Of a DNA stretch of 64,000 nucleotides, positions 8,180-17,274 are shown piece by piece (within the stretch, counting starts at the first letter, position 1; each line of letters begins with the position of its first letter). The position numbers and the translations under genes are program-made. The DNA comes from CAIWAH01 sp964602595 (GTDB lineage: Bacteria; Verrucomicrobiota; Verrucomicrobiia; Limisphaerales; UBA9464), in assembly GCA_964602595.1 (NCBI GenBank), contig CAZRRO010000005.1:62001-126000 (forward strand). Reading direction: 5' to 3'. The notes beneath the pieces are model-generated. The model worked only from the letters and a program-made list of their open reading frames with translations, was not told where the DNA came from and made no database searches.

Positions 8180-8211
8180 TTAACTTTTCTTGGTCTTTAT
8201 ATTATCTACTC
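8180..8211 (-). repeat. inverted copy of the block at 9067-9097
   Basis: Read on the minus strand it gives GAGTAGATAATATAAAGACC followed by AAGAAAAGTTAA, almost the same as the plus-strand block at 9067-9097 and at 8590-8620. Confidence 0.8.
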
Positions 8212-8339
8212 AGTCACGAGTAAACACAGATCCGACTGGTCCCTAAAAAAGGGATCTGAAGCGAAAGACAAAAGTCATCGCCCTTTACACAGGATAAGAA
8301 AGAGAGTAGTCTTGGTTTGTTCAGTTTCTCTTTTTCTCT

Positions 8340-8503
8340 CATCCTTCCTTCTCCCCCTTACAATCGCTACGTCGCCACTCGGCTCGTTCAATCGAAAAAG
8401 GGTAGGTCTTCTTTGTAAGAATTGATGAGTAGACCCCTACGACTTTTTGACTCACCTTCGAAGCGAATGGGGCTTAAAGACCAACTTGCTAATTTTTGAA
8501 GAG
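8340..8503 (+). repeat. copy A of the duplicated block 1
   Basis: Matches 8817-8980 at a constant offset of 477. The core AGACCCCTACGACTTTTTGA and GCGAATGGGGCTTAAAGA are unchanged. The core can fold: ACCCC pairs with GGGG(C)T around a small TTCG-aag-CGAA stem, so a structured RNA is possible. Confidence 0.8.
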
Positions 8504-8582
8504 GAGAGTAAAGAGAAGGGCACAAGGAGGGTGAAGTTAGAAAGTTACCCTGACAAGAGGGAGAGGAGTAAAGAGTAAACTC

Positions 8583-8712
8583 GGAGGGAGAGTAGATAAT
8601 TTAAAGACCGCAAAAAGTTAACCAGTTAGACAAAAAGTACCCAGTAAGAAGGGCGTAGACTTTTGTCTTTCACTCAACGTCCCTTTCTCGAGGATAAGAT
8701 AGAGATGTGTTC
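8583..8712 (+). repeat. copy A of the duplicated block 2
   Basis: Matches 9060-9189 at the same offset of 477, with scattered substitutions. It includes GAGTAGATAATTTAAAGACC and TTTTGTCTTTCACTCAACGT; the latter region is also inverted at 8261-8284. Confidence 0.75.
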
Positions 8713-8816
8713 ACTCAAGAGTGTTTAAGGGTAAAGAACTGTACTCATCTCTTTCTCAGCTTTGTATTGGGGACGTGAAAGAGGTGGAGTGGTTTTCGAG
8801 TTTTCTTTCTTGTGTC

Positions 8817-8980
8817 TGATCTCCCTTCCCCCCCTTACAATCGCTGCGTCGCCGCTCGACTCGTCGAATCAAAAGGGAGTAGTCTTCCCGTCTAACAATT
8901 AACAAGTAGACCCCTACGACTTTTTGACTTGACTTCGAAGCGAATGGGGCTTAAAGACCAACTTGCTAATTTCTACAGGG
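8817..8980 (+). repeat. copy B of the duplicated block 1
   Basis: See 8340-8503. Differences cluster in the first 80 bases; the last 70 are nearly invariant. Confidence 0.8.
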
Positions 8981-9059
8981 AAGAGTGAAGAGAAGGCAGA
9001 AAGAAGGGTAACTTTCTAACTTTACTCTTCTGAAAGGGTAAAGAAGAACGAAGTGACTC

Positions 9060-9189
9060 TAAGGGAGAGTAGATAATATAAAGACCACAAAAGTTAACCC
9101 GAAAGAGAAAAAGTACCCCATTCAAAGGATGTTGACTCTTGTCTTTCACTCAATGTCCCTTCTTCGAGGATGAACGGAGACGTGTCTGG
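9060..9189 (+). repeat. copy B of the duplicated block 2
   Basis: See 8583-8712. Contains GATAATATAAAGACC, a TATA-like sequence. Confidence 0.75.
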
Positions 9190-9222
9190 TCGATCAGCAC
9201 TGTCCCATCTTAACTATATTTC

Positions 9223-9246
9223 AGTATAACCTCTTAAGGTGATACT
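9223..9246 (-). terminator. palindromic hairpin after the D5 gene
   Basis: AGTATAACCT, loop CTTA, AGGTGATACT with one mismatch; 3 nt beyond the stop at 9249. Confidence 0.6.
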
Positions 9247-9248
9247 CT

Positions 9249-12023
9249 TTACTTGGCCAACGGGTTCCCTCCCTTTCTTCTTGGCGCAGGAGAGGCTTCT
9301 GACTCGCACTCTTCCGCTGTCCCGTCGGCAATGTCATCCTTCTCGGTGCGAAGACGGTACCCGGTCCAGCGATTGTTCACTGGCACTCCCCAGATGTCGG
9401 AGAGGTACTCAATACAGTCGTTCTTGGTCGGAGTAATCCCACCCGGGAACGAAGAACGATGCCAGGCCCGAAAGGCCACGTAGTAATCGATAGTAGTGAC
9501 CGACTTCTTCTCCTCCTGAATGATGCGCTCGTTGATGAACTGGAAGTGCATGTCCTGAGATCTCCGGTACCGCTCAGTAGCGTCCTTCACCTTAGCAGGT
9601 TCGTAGATGGTTCGAGTAATCTTAGGGAGCCGAGAGAGGAGAATGAAGAGGAGAGGTTCCAGCATCTTGTCAATCTTCTCATCGAAGTTCTCGTCCTTCT
9701 TGAAGGTCTTGGTCCGGAACTGCTCCTCCTCGTCCACGGGTGGGTTGTCGACGAAAGTACTCTCGAAGGGGATGACACGGCAACGGTTCCAGAAAGCGGG
9801 ATCGTTAGTGGTCACCTCAGGAAGGTCGTTAGCGATCATGATGAGCTTGAACATGGGCGTGATCTCCCCGCCCTTCTCGAAGAGGGTACGAGTGTAGAAA
9901 CTGTCGTTACCACTGTACTCCTTTGAGGCTCCAGTGTTGACACGATCTCCTTTGTTGGGCTCTTGTGTGATAGCCACACGAACACCGTTGTCCGCTCGAG
10001 CTAGTTCCGGGCAAGCCTGTCCACTCTTGGGCTTGGGTCCGGTGATGATACTGTTGGGGAAATCGATGAAGTAGTCTCCGAACATTCTCTGCACCAGGCT
10101 CTTCATCACTGACTTAGCGTTGTTACCTCTTCCTGTCCAGAAGTAGATGTGCTTGCGCTTGTTCCCACCTACGAAGAGTTCTGCCAGGCGATCGAGTTGG
10201 TACTCACAGATGCTCCGATCCGGGAAGACCTTCTCGAAGAAGAGGAGAGTCTCGATCATCCACTCGTCGTGTTCGTGAAACTCGCGGTAACACACCGGCA
10301 TTTGCAAAGTGATGTAGTCTTCGGGCTTTCCAGGGCGGAAGATGTAGTTCTTCAAGTCGTAGACTCCGTTCTGGAGCGCGATCAGGTACTTGTTCTTTCC
10401 CAGCTTCTTGAGAAACTGCCCATCGTAGAAGACTTCCCGACACTCGCGCATGATCGAGTTCTTGAAAGAAGAGTTCTTCAGGTTCTTGATCAACTTGAAA
10501 ATATTACTGATCGACTTCTGGCTCTCCTTCTGGTCCCCGTCCTCGTCGTCGGCTCCAGCCAGAGCGTCGAACTCGGCCTTGATGATGTGGTTGAAACGGT
10601 GGACCAGGTCATCACTAATCTTCTTGCGCAGATCCACCGCCTCCTCGATCCGCTCCCAGTGATGGTTCTTGTACTGGAACCACATTTCTGGTTTTAGGCA
10701 AGCGCAGACGAACTCTGTCCCGTACGACTCGTACAGAGTCTTGGCCAAATCGTTGTGCGAGCCGCTGATACTCTTCCGAATAGTCTTCTCCAACCTCTCT
10801 TTCCAGTACTCTTCGTACTGTTCGGGCGAGTCGATCTTAGCGTAGTGCTTCAGACTCCCGAGGGTGTAAGTGCCCGGGTACATGTTGGCCCACTCTCGGA
10901 AGCAGACTTCTTGTGAGAACTTCTCTCCGACCTGTTGCGAGAAGGTAATCCAGATCTGCAACCCCTCCTCTGTCCCCTTAGAAATGCTGTGCAGAATCCA
11001 CCCGATCTCGATCCAGTCGTCACGCTTCTCTGCACGAGAGATGTCCAGCATCTCTACTAGCCGCGTGGCTGTCTCTAGTTGCTGCTCCAGAGTCTCATCG
11101 TACTTATCCGAATCTCGATTCTCCTTCTCTTCAGAGAACTGAATGTTGGCCCCATCCTCGAAGGCGGGGATGATCTCGACTGTCTTGCGATGGCAGGGGT
11201 TGATAGAGAAGACGCGGGGGTAATAGTACTCCACCTCCTCCATCTCGATAGGTTGCTCGTTCATGGTGTAGATCTTGTACCCTGCAAAAGCCTCGTCCAA
11301 ACTCATCTCCACTCCTCCGTCTCGAAAAGCCTTAGTGACCGAGTAAGTACCCGAGGACTCAGACTTGCAGCTCCCGTACAACAGCCAAGGTTTGGCCTTC
11401 ATGTACTTCTTGGAGATGTCGAGGACTGCTGCACTGCTAGAGTACCCCAGGTCCTTGAAGAACTCACCTTGCTCAACTTTGTCCACCACTCGAGGAATCA
11501 AGTAAGTGTCCTGCAGAGCCTTGCCGCAGAAGTAGTTGATGAAGGCCAGGTGAAACCCTGACTTGACGTACTCGTCTGAGATGTAAGGGTCCTTCTCGAG
11601 GAGAATACAGACCGAGTGGACAGGCTTCCAGTCCTTGGTCACCGTCTTGATCACGCTCTGGTAGGCCTGAATGACTTGGCGAGTGTGCTCGTCGCTGTAC
11701 AACCTGACCGGACTGTACTCAACTTCGCCAGTCTCTTTGTTCTCAGAACGCATCTCGGGGTGAACGAGGAGCAGCTCACTAATCTTCTTCTTGATGTCTG
11801 CATCGACTACCAGCATACTGTACTCTTGAGGGATCTCAGCCATCCCACTCACCATTCCGGGGAACTCAGAGAGCTTCTGGCAATAAAGGTTCCAGAAACC
11901 TTCCATTTCATCCCGACCAAAACAGTATCGGCCCTTAGGCCGCACACAACTAACATGAGTGAAGTGACATTCTTTGTCAGTGCTACGATGCTCTCGGATG
12001 AAATCGACAAGGTCGCGGTCCAT
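9249..12023 (-). CDS. D5-like primase-helicase
   Basis: 924 residues, the usual size of NCLDV D5 homologues. The N-terminal part has an archaeo-eukaryotic primase-like acidic pair in LVVDADIKKK (Asp74, Asp76) and a SGFHLAF segment. The C-terminal SF3 AAA+ helicase has Walker A GRGNNAKS (about 630-637), a LARADNGVRVAITQEP strand in the Walker B region, and KLIMIANDLPEV followed by AFWNRCRVIPF, which fits motif C and the arginine finger. It would unwind and prime at replication forks and is one of the core genes of this virus group. The promoter box lies 38 nt upstream. Confidence 0.93.
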   Translation of the reverse strand: MDRDLVDFIREHRSTDKECHFTHVSCVRPKGRYCFGRDEMEGFWNLYCQKLSEFPGMVSGMAEIPQEYSMLVVDADIKKKISELLLVHPEMRSENKETGEVEYSPVRLYSDEHTRQVIQAYQSVIKTVTKDWKPVHSVCILLEKDPYISDEYVKSGFHLAFINYFCGKALQDTYLIPRVVDKVEQGEFFKDLGYSSSAAVLDISKKYMKAKPWLLYGSCKSESSGTYSVTKAFRDGGVEMSLDEAFAGYKIYTMNEQPIEMEEVEYYYPRVFSINPCHRKTVEIIPAFEDGANIQFSEEKENRDSDKYDETLEQQLETATRLVEMLDISRAEKRDDWIEIGWILHSISKGTEEGLQIWITFSQQVGEKFSQEVCFREWANMYPGTYTLGSLKHYAKIDSPEQYEEYWKERLEKTIRKSISGSHNDLAKTLYESYGTEFVCACLKPEMWFQYKNHHWERIEEAVDLRKKISDDLVHRFNHIIKAEFDALAGADDEDGDQKESQKSISNIFKLIKNLKNSSFKNSIMRECREVFYDGQFLKKLGKNKYLIALQNGVYDLKNYIFRPGKPEDYITLQMPVCYREFHEHDEWMIETLLFFEKVFPDRSICEYQLDRLAELFVGGNKRKHIYFWTGRGNNAKSVMKSLVQRMFGDYFIDFPNSIITGPKPKSGQACPELARADNGVRVAITQEPNKGDRVNTGASKEYSGNDSFYTRTLFEKGGEITPMFKLIMIANDLPEVTTNDPAFWNRCRVIPFESTFVDNPPVDEEEQFRTKTFKKDENFDEKIDKMLEPLLFILLSRLPKITRTIYEPAKVKDATERYRRSQDMHFQFINERIIQEEKKSVTTIDYYVAFRAWHRSSFPGGITPTKNDCIEYLSDIWGVPVNNRWTGYRLRTEKDDIADGTAEECESEASPAPRRKGGNPLAK

Positions 12024-12050
12024 TTTACTGTCGCTACAAAAATCCCGTAC

Positions 12051-12061
12051 GACTCATTTTT
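12051..12061 (-). promoter_or_regulatory. early-type promoter box of the D5 gene
   Basis: AAAAATGAGTC, 38 nt before the ATG at 12023; the best consensus form. Confidence 0.7.
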
Positions 12062-12187
12062 GAGGTACCTTAGCTGGGGGAAGATCTCGAAGTGGTCTGG
12101 AGAGAAGCTTGAGGAGTGATCTCAATGAGAAACGAGTGTACCGAGAAGAGAACACGAAGGAAAAGAGTCAAAAGAGAAGCTTAAAAG

Positions 12188-12196
12188 TAAAAATCT
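12188..12196 (+). promoter_or_regulatory. possible late promoter element
   Basis: TAAAAATCT, 25 nt before the ATG at 12213. The same nonamer is 35 nt before the gene at 38137; both lack the early-type box. Confidence 0.3.
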
Positions 12197-12212
12197 TGGT
12201 CTTGTCGAAAGG

Positions 12213-13481
12213 ATGAGGACCGCTCTCGGACGGCACAACGAGGGCATTCTCGATGTGCGCTACCCACGCATTCTCAAGGCCCCGCCTCAGTCCGTGATGG
12301 CCCCGCCTAGTATCAAAGTCGACACAGGAGATGTGATGAGAGAGTGGGGGAGTATGCCTGAGAATCATGCTGACATGATTGCTCACGTTGGTTGGGGGAC
12401 TAATCCGGCAGCATCAGTCGGGTTCTCGAGTGCTGGAACCATGAGACCTCGTCGGGTTGGAGAAGCTCTGGGTTCTTATCGTCAAGACCCTTACAGTGTT
12501 CTTCCGGGAGGTGACGGTTTGTACCAGACCGATGATGAGAGACTGCCCCAAGAGTTTTACGACTTGACTAAGTTGCGTCCTGACTACTCTCCCTATGATG
12601 CCCGGGATGATCGCTCTGAGTTTTACGGCCGTCCTTACCCTTGGCTGCAAGGGAACGAGATGAAAGTACAACGGTCCGCCTTTCGCACAGTGGTGCAACC
12701 GGTAGCTACTTACGACGCGGAGATTCAACCTCTCCCTGCCGTCTCTCGAGCAGTAGTCTACAAGATCTTCACCACTATCTCTCCCATGTCAGAGATGAAT
12801 TTTGCCGAGATGCTCCCTAACGTCCAAACCAAGGTGGTTCGTGCTCGAAACTTCTCTCAGTACCTCACTCCTGTCTTCAGTACCTACCTCAAGATCGGAG
12901 AGAACAAGATTCCCATTACTTTCCGTGATCCGAACCGAGTCATCATGCAGGCCCAGCTGGAACAACCCATCGAGATCCCAGTCCCGAGACTAGAGCGGGA
13001 CCTTCACTCCAGAACAGAGACGAGCATGCAAGCTGCTCCCGAACTTGACTTGAGTACCGTCACTGAAGGCCAGACCCTGAAACTGCAGAATTACATCGTG
13101 ACGGTGGTTCAACCGAACATCAATGCTCCCAGTGAGGTGATCTTCGAGGTCGCGCCGCAGCTGAAAGATCGTCCCGATGTCAAGACAGCTCTGAACCAGA
13201 TCGAGTCTGCTTACCACGTGGTTACTCACCAAGAAAAAGTAGCGGGACCAGGAAGACTCTCAACTCAAGTAGTCTCTCCCCTGGTTACTCAGCAGTACAA
13301 CTACTACGAGACTTACGCTAAGGGTCTCCCCTTCAAACCCTCTCACATCTACACTACTCTCTCGAACGGGTTCGAGTTGATTCCCGAGAGTGAACAGCTA
13401 GGGGCAGTGAGAACCAGTCTAGCGGAGAAACCTCGTACCGTTGCACTTCCCCAGGCCTTGAGCGAGTCACCTTTCTTCTAA
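12213..13481 (+). CDS. probable virion protein, unknown family
   Basis: 422 residues, soluble, without membrane segments. It is rich in Pro, Tyr, Val and Arg; the first half has many Tyr-Pro-Asp stretches (DYSPYDARDDRSEFYGRPYP) and the second half is beta-rich with many Gln, Val and Thr. Composition resembles the protein at 36717-37313. It has the TAAAAATCT element instead of the early box, which would fit late expression. Identity as a structural protein is inference. Confidence 0.6.
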   Translation: MRTALGRHNEGILDVRYPRILKAPPQSVMAPPSIKVDTGDVMREWGSMPENHADMIAHVGWGTNPAASVGFSSAGTMRPRRVGEALGSYRQDPYSVLPGGDGLYQTDDERLPQEFYDLTKLRPDYSPYDARDDRSEFYGRPYPWLQGNEMKVQRSAFRTVVQPVATYDAEIQPLPAVSRAVVYKIFTTISPMSEMNFAEMLPNVQTKVVRARNFSQYLTPVFSTYLKIGENKIPITFRDPNRVIMQAQLEQPIEIPVPRLERDLHSRTETSMQAAPELDLSTVTEGQTLKLQNYIVTVVQPNINAPSEVIFEVAPQLKDRPDVKTALNQIESAYHVVTHQEKVAGPGRLSTQVVSPLVTQQYNYYETYAKGLPFKPSHIYTTLSNGFELIPESEQLGAVRTSLAEKPRTVALPQALSESPFF

Positions 13482-13505
13482 AGACTTACAAGAGTGAGTT
13501 TCGAA

Positions 13506-13527
13506 GTGATACTCTTGAGAGTATTAC
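13506..13527. terminator. first of two tandem hairpins
   Basis: GTGATACTC, loop TTGA, GAGTATTAC. The hairpin and its GAGTGAGTTTCGAA flank are repeated at 13530-13565, placed between two convergent genes. Confidence 0.6.
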
Positions 13528-13544
13528 CGAGAGTGAGTTTCGAA

Positions 13545-13565
13545 GTAATACTCTGAGAGTATTAC
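13545..13565. terminator. second of two tandem hairpins
   Basis: GTAATACTC, loop TGA, GAGTATTAC; copy of the hairpin at 13506, offset 39. Confidence 0.6.
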
Positions 13566-13581
13566 CGAGATTCGGTTTAAC

Positions 13582-16500
13582 CTAAGTACTAGGCGGGGGC
13601 GGAGGTGCCACTACCGCAAAAAGAGATTCAGCGCTCCCCAAATCAGTGAGAACAGTAGCGCCCTTGAAAGCTACTCCGAGACTAGGGACATCGGCTGAGA
13701 TAATCGGACCTCCTTTCTGGTCCCACAAGAAGTTGAGAGGAGTGTCACTACTGCTTCCACGTGAGAGAGTTACTCCCTGAGCCACTGGTTGCTTTCCGGT
13801 GACGATGAGAGGACGACTTAGCTCGTCCATGATCGGTCCAGCTTGCAGTGTTCCGTCAGGATTAGTCCCACCGAGGAAACTCCACGGACCTCCGTTGGGA
13901 GAGTCTGTCAGAGTCAGAGTGATGTCATCTACTACTCCCAAAGAGTAACCTGGGTACTTAGTTTTCCGAATGTAAGAAGCCATTCCTCCACTCAAAGCAG
14001 TAGAACGATCTGGGGCCGTCAAGAAGAGACAACCGGCAAACCCTTGTGTCAAGAGTGTAGAGACAGGGACAGTCTGCAAGACCACGAACCCACCCTTACT
14101 CAAGTTAGTAGAAGGAGTGTAGGGACTAACTCGGAGATAGTTACCGTTCTGCATCAAGAAACCACATGTGTCTATTCCGAGCCCCTGAATGTTGACTGCC
14201 TTAGCAGCTCCAGCTAAGGCCAGGTCGAACTGAGACCCGTTGAGGGACGTGAGGTGAACAGTGAAGTTGTCTGCATTAGAGAGGTTCGAGAGAGCGATTG
14301 ATTGCGACCAGCTGTCCAGAGAGTAACTGACTTGAGGAGAGTGTTCCAGAGAAACAGACGAGAAGTACATGCCGGAGGCAGAACCACCGGTGAACCCGTA
14401 AGCTTGCAGACTGACAATTTCTTGATCAGTTACCGTCTTGAACCCTCCGCTGACTTGACACTGATCACAGTAGGTCCCAGTGGCGTTGAAATCACACTGA
14501 CACTTCAGAGAGCTACCTGGAACAGGAACACCTCTTCCGGTACAAGACTGTCGAGAGTACTGGCACAGATCTCCAGCGTACCCTGTGTCGCACTGGCACT
14601 GAAGAGAGGAGGAGTCGTCGAGAGGGTTACCGTTCCCGGAACAGTCGGTAGGAGTGAACTGGCACCTATCGCCGAAATGGCCAGCTTGACAGTCGCACCA
14701 GTACCCTTGCGTAGTGTTACACTTTCCACCTACAGTGTTGCAGCTCTTCACCTCCCCGAAATTCCCGCACAAACCCGCATCGAACTGACACTGGTCTCCG
14801 GCATGCTTAGAATCACAGTGACACTTACCGTGGTGGAGGAGTTCCGATTGACTGGGAGGAGTGACCAAGCCAGGTGAGAGAATCTCGATGGGGGTGGTGT
14901 AAGGGGTCCCGTCCATGTTGACGTACTCGCCGTACTGGCACGGGTTCAGGGTAGCACAAGGAACAGTCCCGATCCCGTTCTCGCCTACCGTGTGCTTAGT
15001 GATGACGTAGCGGTCCGTCTCCGCCCCTCGAGTGCAAGTAGTCAGAGGATTGGTCGGGTCACAGAGAAAGTACTCGTCGCCCGGTTGTCCGTTACCCATC
15101 AACAGAACTGGAGGATTCCCGATCAAGTGTCGAGCGTCAGGGTGGTTCATCTCGGTAGCGTTACCACGACACTTCTCGTTCAGAACCGTGGGGTAAACCG
15201 GAACGCCCCCAGTAGTAGTCACCACACCGTCACTGGCTCCAGGAACACTGAGAGGAGGGTAAGCCCAATCATAAATTTTGATAATCTCACACCTAGAGGT
15301 ATCTCCACTGGAAGGGCAAACCCACCTCCAGTCACTCGGAGAAGGGACGGAACGAGTAGTCGAACAAGTAGAGATGTCCAGACACTGCAGATCAGGACAA
15401 TCAGGTTTAGTCCCAGAGAGACCACACAAGTTCGGGAACTCTTGATCGTTAGCGCAGATCCAGTTGGAACCAGTGTCAGTGTCACAGACGGCCTTAGAGT
15501 TAGGAGTACCAGAACAGTCTTGTTTGTAACCGAGATCGCACCCTGCCACGAAGGTCCAAGTCTGAGTGTGACAGTCCCAGTAGGGAATCTTCCAGGGAGA
15601 ACCCGGTATTGAGAGGTTCTGATACTTACCTCCGTGCGCGTCCGGGACCCAAGTGTACCCAGGGAGTGAGGTGGTAGCAGGGTTGAAGACAGGAGTAGGA
15701 AGATCACAAGGAGAAAGCGGACAAGACCACTCCCACTCACCCTTAGTCTCGGCACATACCGGAGTGTTAGTGCTCCCACAAGCAGGAACCTGAGTACTGG
15801 GACACTTCCACTCACACTTCCAGGCGTAACTGTCCCCGGAAGGGAGGCACTGGGCTTCTTGGGCTTCCGTACACGACGGATTGGGAAGAGTGGCACACTT
15901 CGAGACGCACTTGTACACACTACTGTTCAGATCGCAGACTGCTTCTGTGCTCGGGTCAGGACAGGCCTTCTCCGGATCCCCGAAGCAGGGGTTACACTTC
16001 CCAGCAGTGCACCCTTGATAAGGAGGGCAACACCCAGCCGAAGAAGTACAGGTAGTAGTAGAACACTGACTCGGGGCCACCAAAACAAACTTCGGGGCTA
16101 CTCCCAATGAGTTAGTCCAGACCAACTTTCCGGTACTATCTGAGCTGACGTACATAGAGTAATCACTCTTGTAGATACTTCCTTCCGTAGTGAGAATGAC
16201 TCCGTTCTGAGTAGGAGGGGTGGTGGTAGTCCGAAGGAACCCAGTTACGGTCGGGGCTGTGATGTAGTTGTTCTGCATCGAGACGACTGCTCCCTCACTG
16301 TTGAGGAGAGGGGCACGTACTGCTAGTTCTGAGATCCCGTCCCAGTACCAGAACTGAGCCGGTGTCTGACCAGCAACCCAGTTGGCTGGTTCCGAGATTA
16401 CTCCGATGATAGTATCTCCAGACGGGATCCCGAAGTTCTCACCGCCAGCAGTGAGGAAGAAGGCCGGGAGAGGAGAGTGAAGGTTGGCAGCCAGACACTT

Positions 16501-16674
16501 CCCCTCGATACACTGGAGAGTGTCGAGACAACACGCACCGCATGCTTGTCCCTCAGCGTTGCACTGCTGGGGCGGAGGGGGAGGGGGTGGAGTAACTGGA
16601 ACCTTTCTCTTTTTCAGAAGGAGGTAGATGATCACTACCCCGACCAAGATTCCTACTACCAAGCCGGGCTTCAT
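13582..16674 (-). CDS. large Cys-rich, EGF-like membrane protein
   Basis: 1030 residues. An N-terminal anchor (about 4-19, GLVVGILVGVVIIYLLL) is followed by KKRK, a poly-Pro run and a long ectodomain. Residues about 38-52 hold a CNAEGQACGACC cluster; about 205-480 is filled with Cys pairs; about 610-745 has at least three EGF-like modules (C-x-C...G..G..C pattern, for example CDCQAGHFGDRC and CQCDTGYAGDLC). The C-terminal 280 residues are Ser/Gly-rich and low in Cys. So many disulphides imply passage through an oxidising compartment or virus-directed oxidation. A virion surface or attachment protein is the best guess. Confidence 0.75.
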   Translation of the reverse strand: MKPGLVVGILVGVVIIYLLLKKRKVPVTPPPPPPPQQCNAEGQACGACCLDTLQCIEGKCLAANLHSPLPAFFLTAGGENFGIPSGDTIIGVISEPANWVAGQTPAQFWYWDGISELAVRAPLLNSEGAVVSMQNNYITAPTVTGFLRTTTTPPTQNGVILTTEGSIYKSDYSMYVSSDSTGKLVWTNSLGVAPKFVLVAPSQCSTTTCTSSAGCCPPYQGCTAGKCNPCFGDPEKACPDPSTEAVCDLNSSVYKCVSKCATLPNPSCTEAQEAQCLPSGDSYAWKCEWKCPSTQVPACGSTNTPVCAETKGEWEWSCPLSPCDLPTPVFNPATTSLPGYTWVPDAHGGKYQNLSIPGSPWKIPYWDCHTQTWTFVAGCDLGYKQDCSGTPNSKAVCDTDTGSNWICANDQEFPNLCGLSGTKPDCPDLQCLDISTCSTTRSVPSPSDWRWVCPSSGDTSRCEIIKIYDWAYPPLSVPGASDGVVTTTGGVPVYPTVLNEKCRGNATEMNHPDARHLIGNPPVLLMGNGQPGDEYFLCDPTNPLTTCTRGAETDRYVITKHTVGENGIGTVPCATLNPCQYGEYVNMDGTPYTTPIEILSPGLVTPPSQSELLHHGKCHCDSKHAGDQCQFDAGLCGNFGEVKSCNTVGGKCNTTQGYWCDCQAGHFGDRCQFTPTDCSGNGNPLDDSSSLQCQCDTGYAGDLCQYSRQSCTGRGVPVPGSSLKCQCDFNATGTYCDQCQVSGGFKTVTDQEIVSLQAYGFTGGSASGMYFSSVSLEHSPQVSYSLDSWSQSIALSNLSNADNFTVHLTSLNGSQFDLALAGAAKAVNIQGLGIDTCGFLMQNGNYLRVSPYTPSTNLSKGGFVVLQTVPVSTLLTQGFAGCLFLTAPDRSTALSGGMASYIRKTKYPGYSLGVVDDITLTLTDSPNGGPWSFLGGTNPDGTLQAGPIMDELSRPLIVTGKQPVAQGVTLSRGSSSDTPLNFLWDQKGGPIISADVPSLGVAFKGATVLTDLGSAESLFAVVAPPPPPST

Positions 16675-16728
16675 TTGAGAGGGAGAAGAAAAAACGCTGA
16701 CTCTTCGAGAAGAGTGAGAGTGTGTTTG

Positions 16729-17214
16729 TTACTTCCGAGCAGCAATCTCGATCACCTTCTCTATTCCCTGGCAAAGACGTGCCATGATCTCGATCATCTG
16801 TTTGGTGTACTCTAGGTTCCTGTTCTCCCAGGACTCTCGGGATTGTTTCAAGAATTCCCCCAGTGTCATCTCACCGTTACTCCACTTGAGATTGTCAAAC
16901 TGGTCGTTGATTGAGGAGGGGAAACAGTCCTTGATCAAGACTGAACAGCTGTACCCTCTTTCTCGACGCAACTGATTCAGTACACTGCCAACGTTCATGA
17001 AGACCTCTTCGTCAGTGTCATCATCTCGAGTCGCTCCTTCAAAACTCTTCTCCCATCTGCTTATCAGAGAGCGCCACTTTTCCTCGTCTTTTTCCGATGC
17101 AGATATCCCAAACCCGAAAGAGTTCCAACTCTTTTCAGAACCAGCGTGCCGAATAGCGCGACACCCTCTGACCAGATCCTTCCAGTGCACAGGTGTCGAA
17201 ACAACCGAAGCCAT
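16729..17214 (-). CDS. short member of the W(K/R)DLVR family
   Basis: 161 residues from MASVVSTPVHWKDLVR. It shares HWKDLVR near its N-terminus and a (K/I)SV-like TLGEFLKQSRESWE motif near its end with the two genes that follow on the same strand, but lacks their N-terminal 150 residues. A GTG 21 nt upstream is in the promoter box, so the ATG at 17214 is used. Function unknown. Confidence 0.6.
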   Translation of the reverse strand: MASVVSTPVHWKDLVRGCRAIRHAGSEKSWNSFGFGISASEKDEEKWRSLISRWEKSFEGATRDDDTDEEVFMNVGSVLNQLRRERGYSCSVLIKDCFPSSINDQFDNLKWSNGEMTLGEFLKQSRESWENRNLEYTKQMIEIMARLCQGIEKVIEIAARK

Positions 17215-17227
17215 CTTTTTCTTCTCA

Positions 17228-17240
17228 CAAGTCACTTTTT
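17228..17240 (-). promoter_or_regulatory. early-type promoter box, variant
   Basis: AAAAAGTGACTTG, 26 nt before the ATG at 17214; directly abuts the hairpin of the upstream gene. Confidence 0.45.
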
Positions 17241-17266
17241 AAGTAAGTCCTCAAGAGGACTTACTT
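17241..17266 (-). terminator. 12-bp perfect hairpin
   Basis: AAGTAAGTCCTC, loop AA, GAGGACTTACTT; 9 nt after the stop at 17275. Confidence 0.65.
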
Positions 17267-17274
17267 TTACCTTC

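Larger units (their letters stand above)
8104..9222. other. gene-free region with duplicated and inverted blocks
   Basis: No reading frame here looks coding. The stretch holds two copies of a roughly 477-bp unit in direct orientation, plus two shorter inverted pieces. Best conserved are 8429-8495 with 8906-8972 (nearly identical) and 8583-8712 with 9060-9189. TTAAAGACC/TATAAAGACC recurs five times. Candidates are a non-coding RNA gene pair, a replication origin or a promoter/enhancer array; the sequence does not decide. Confidence 0.75.

Noticed and set aside
8104..9222. tRNA gene in the duplicated region
   Set aside because: I found no cloverleaf with conserved D and T arms; the short GTTCAATCG-like piece is not kept between the two copies.
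12213..13481. Major capsid protein
   Set aside because: No double jelly-roll signature or typical NCLDV capsid N-terminus; only its composition suggests a virion protein.
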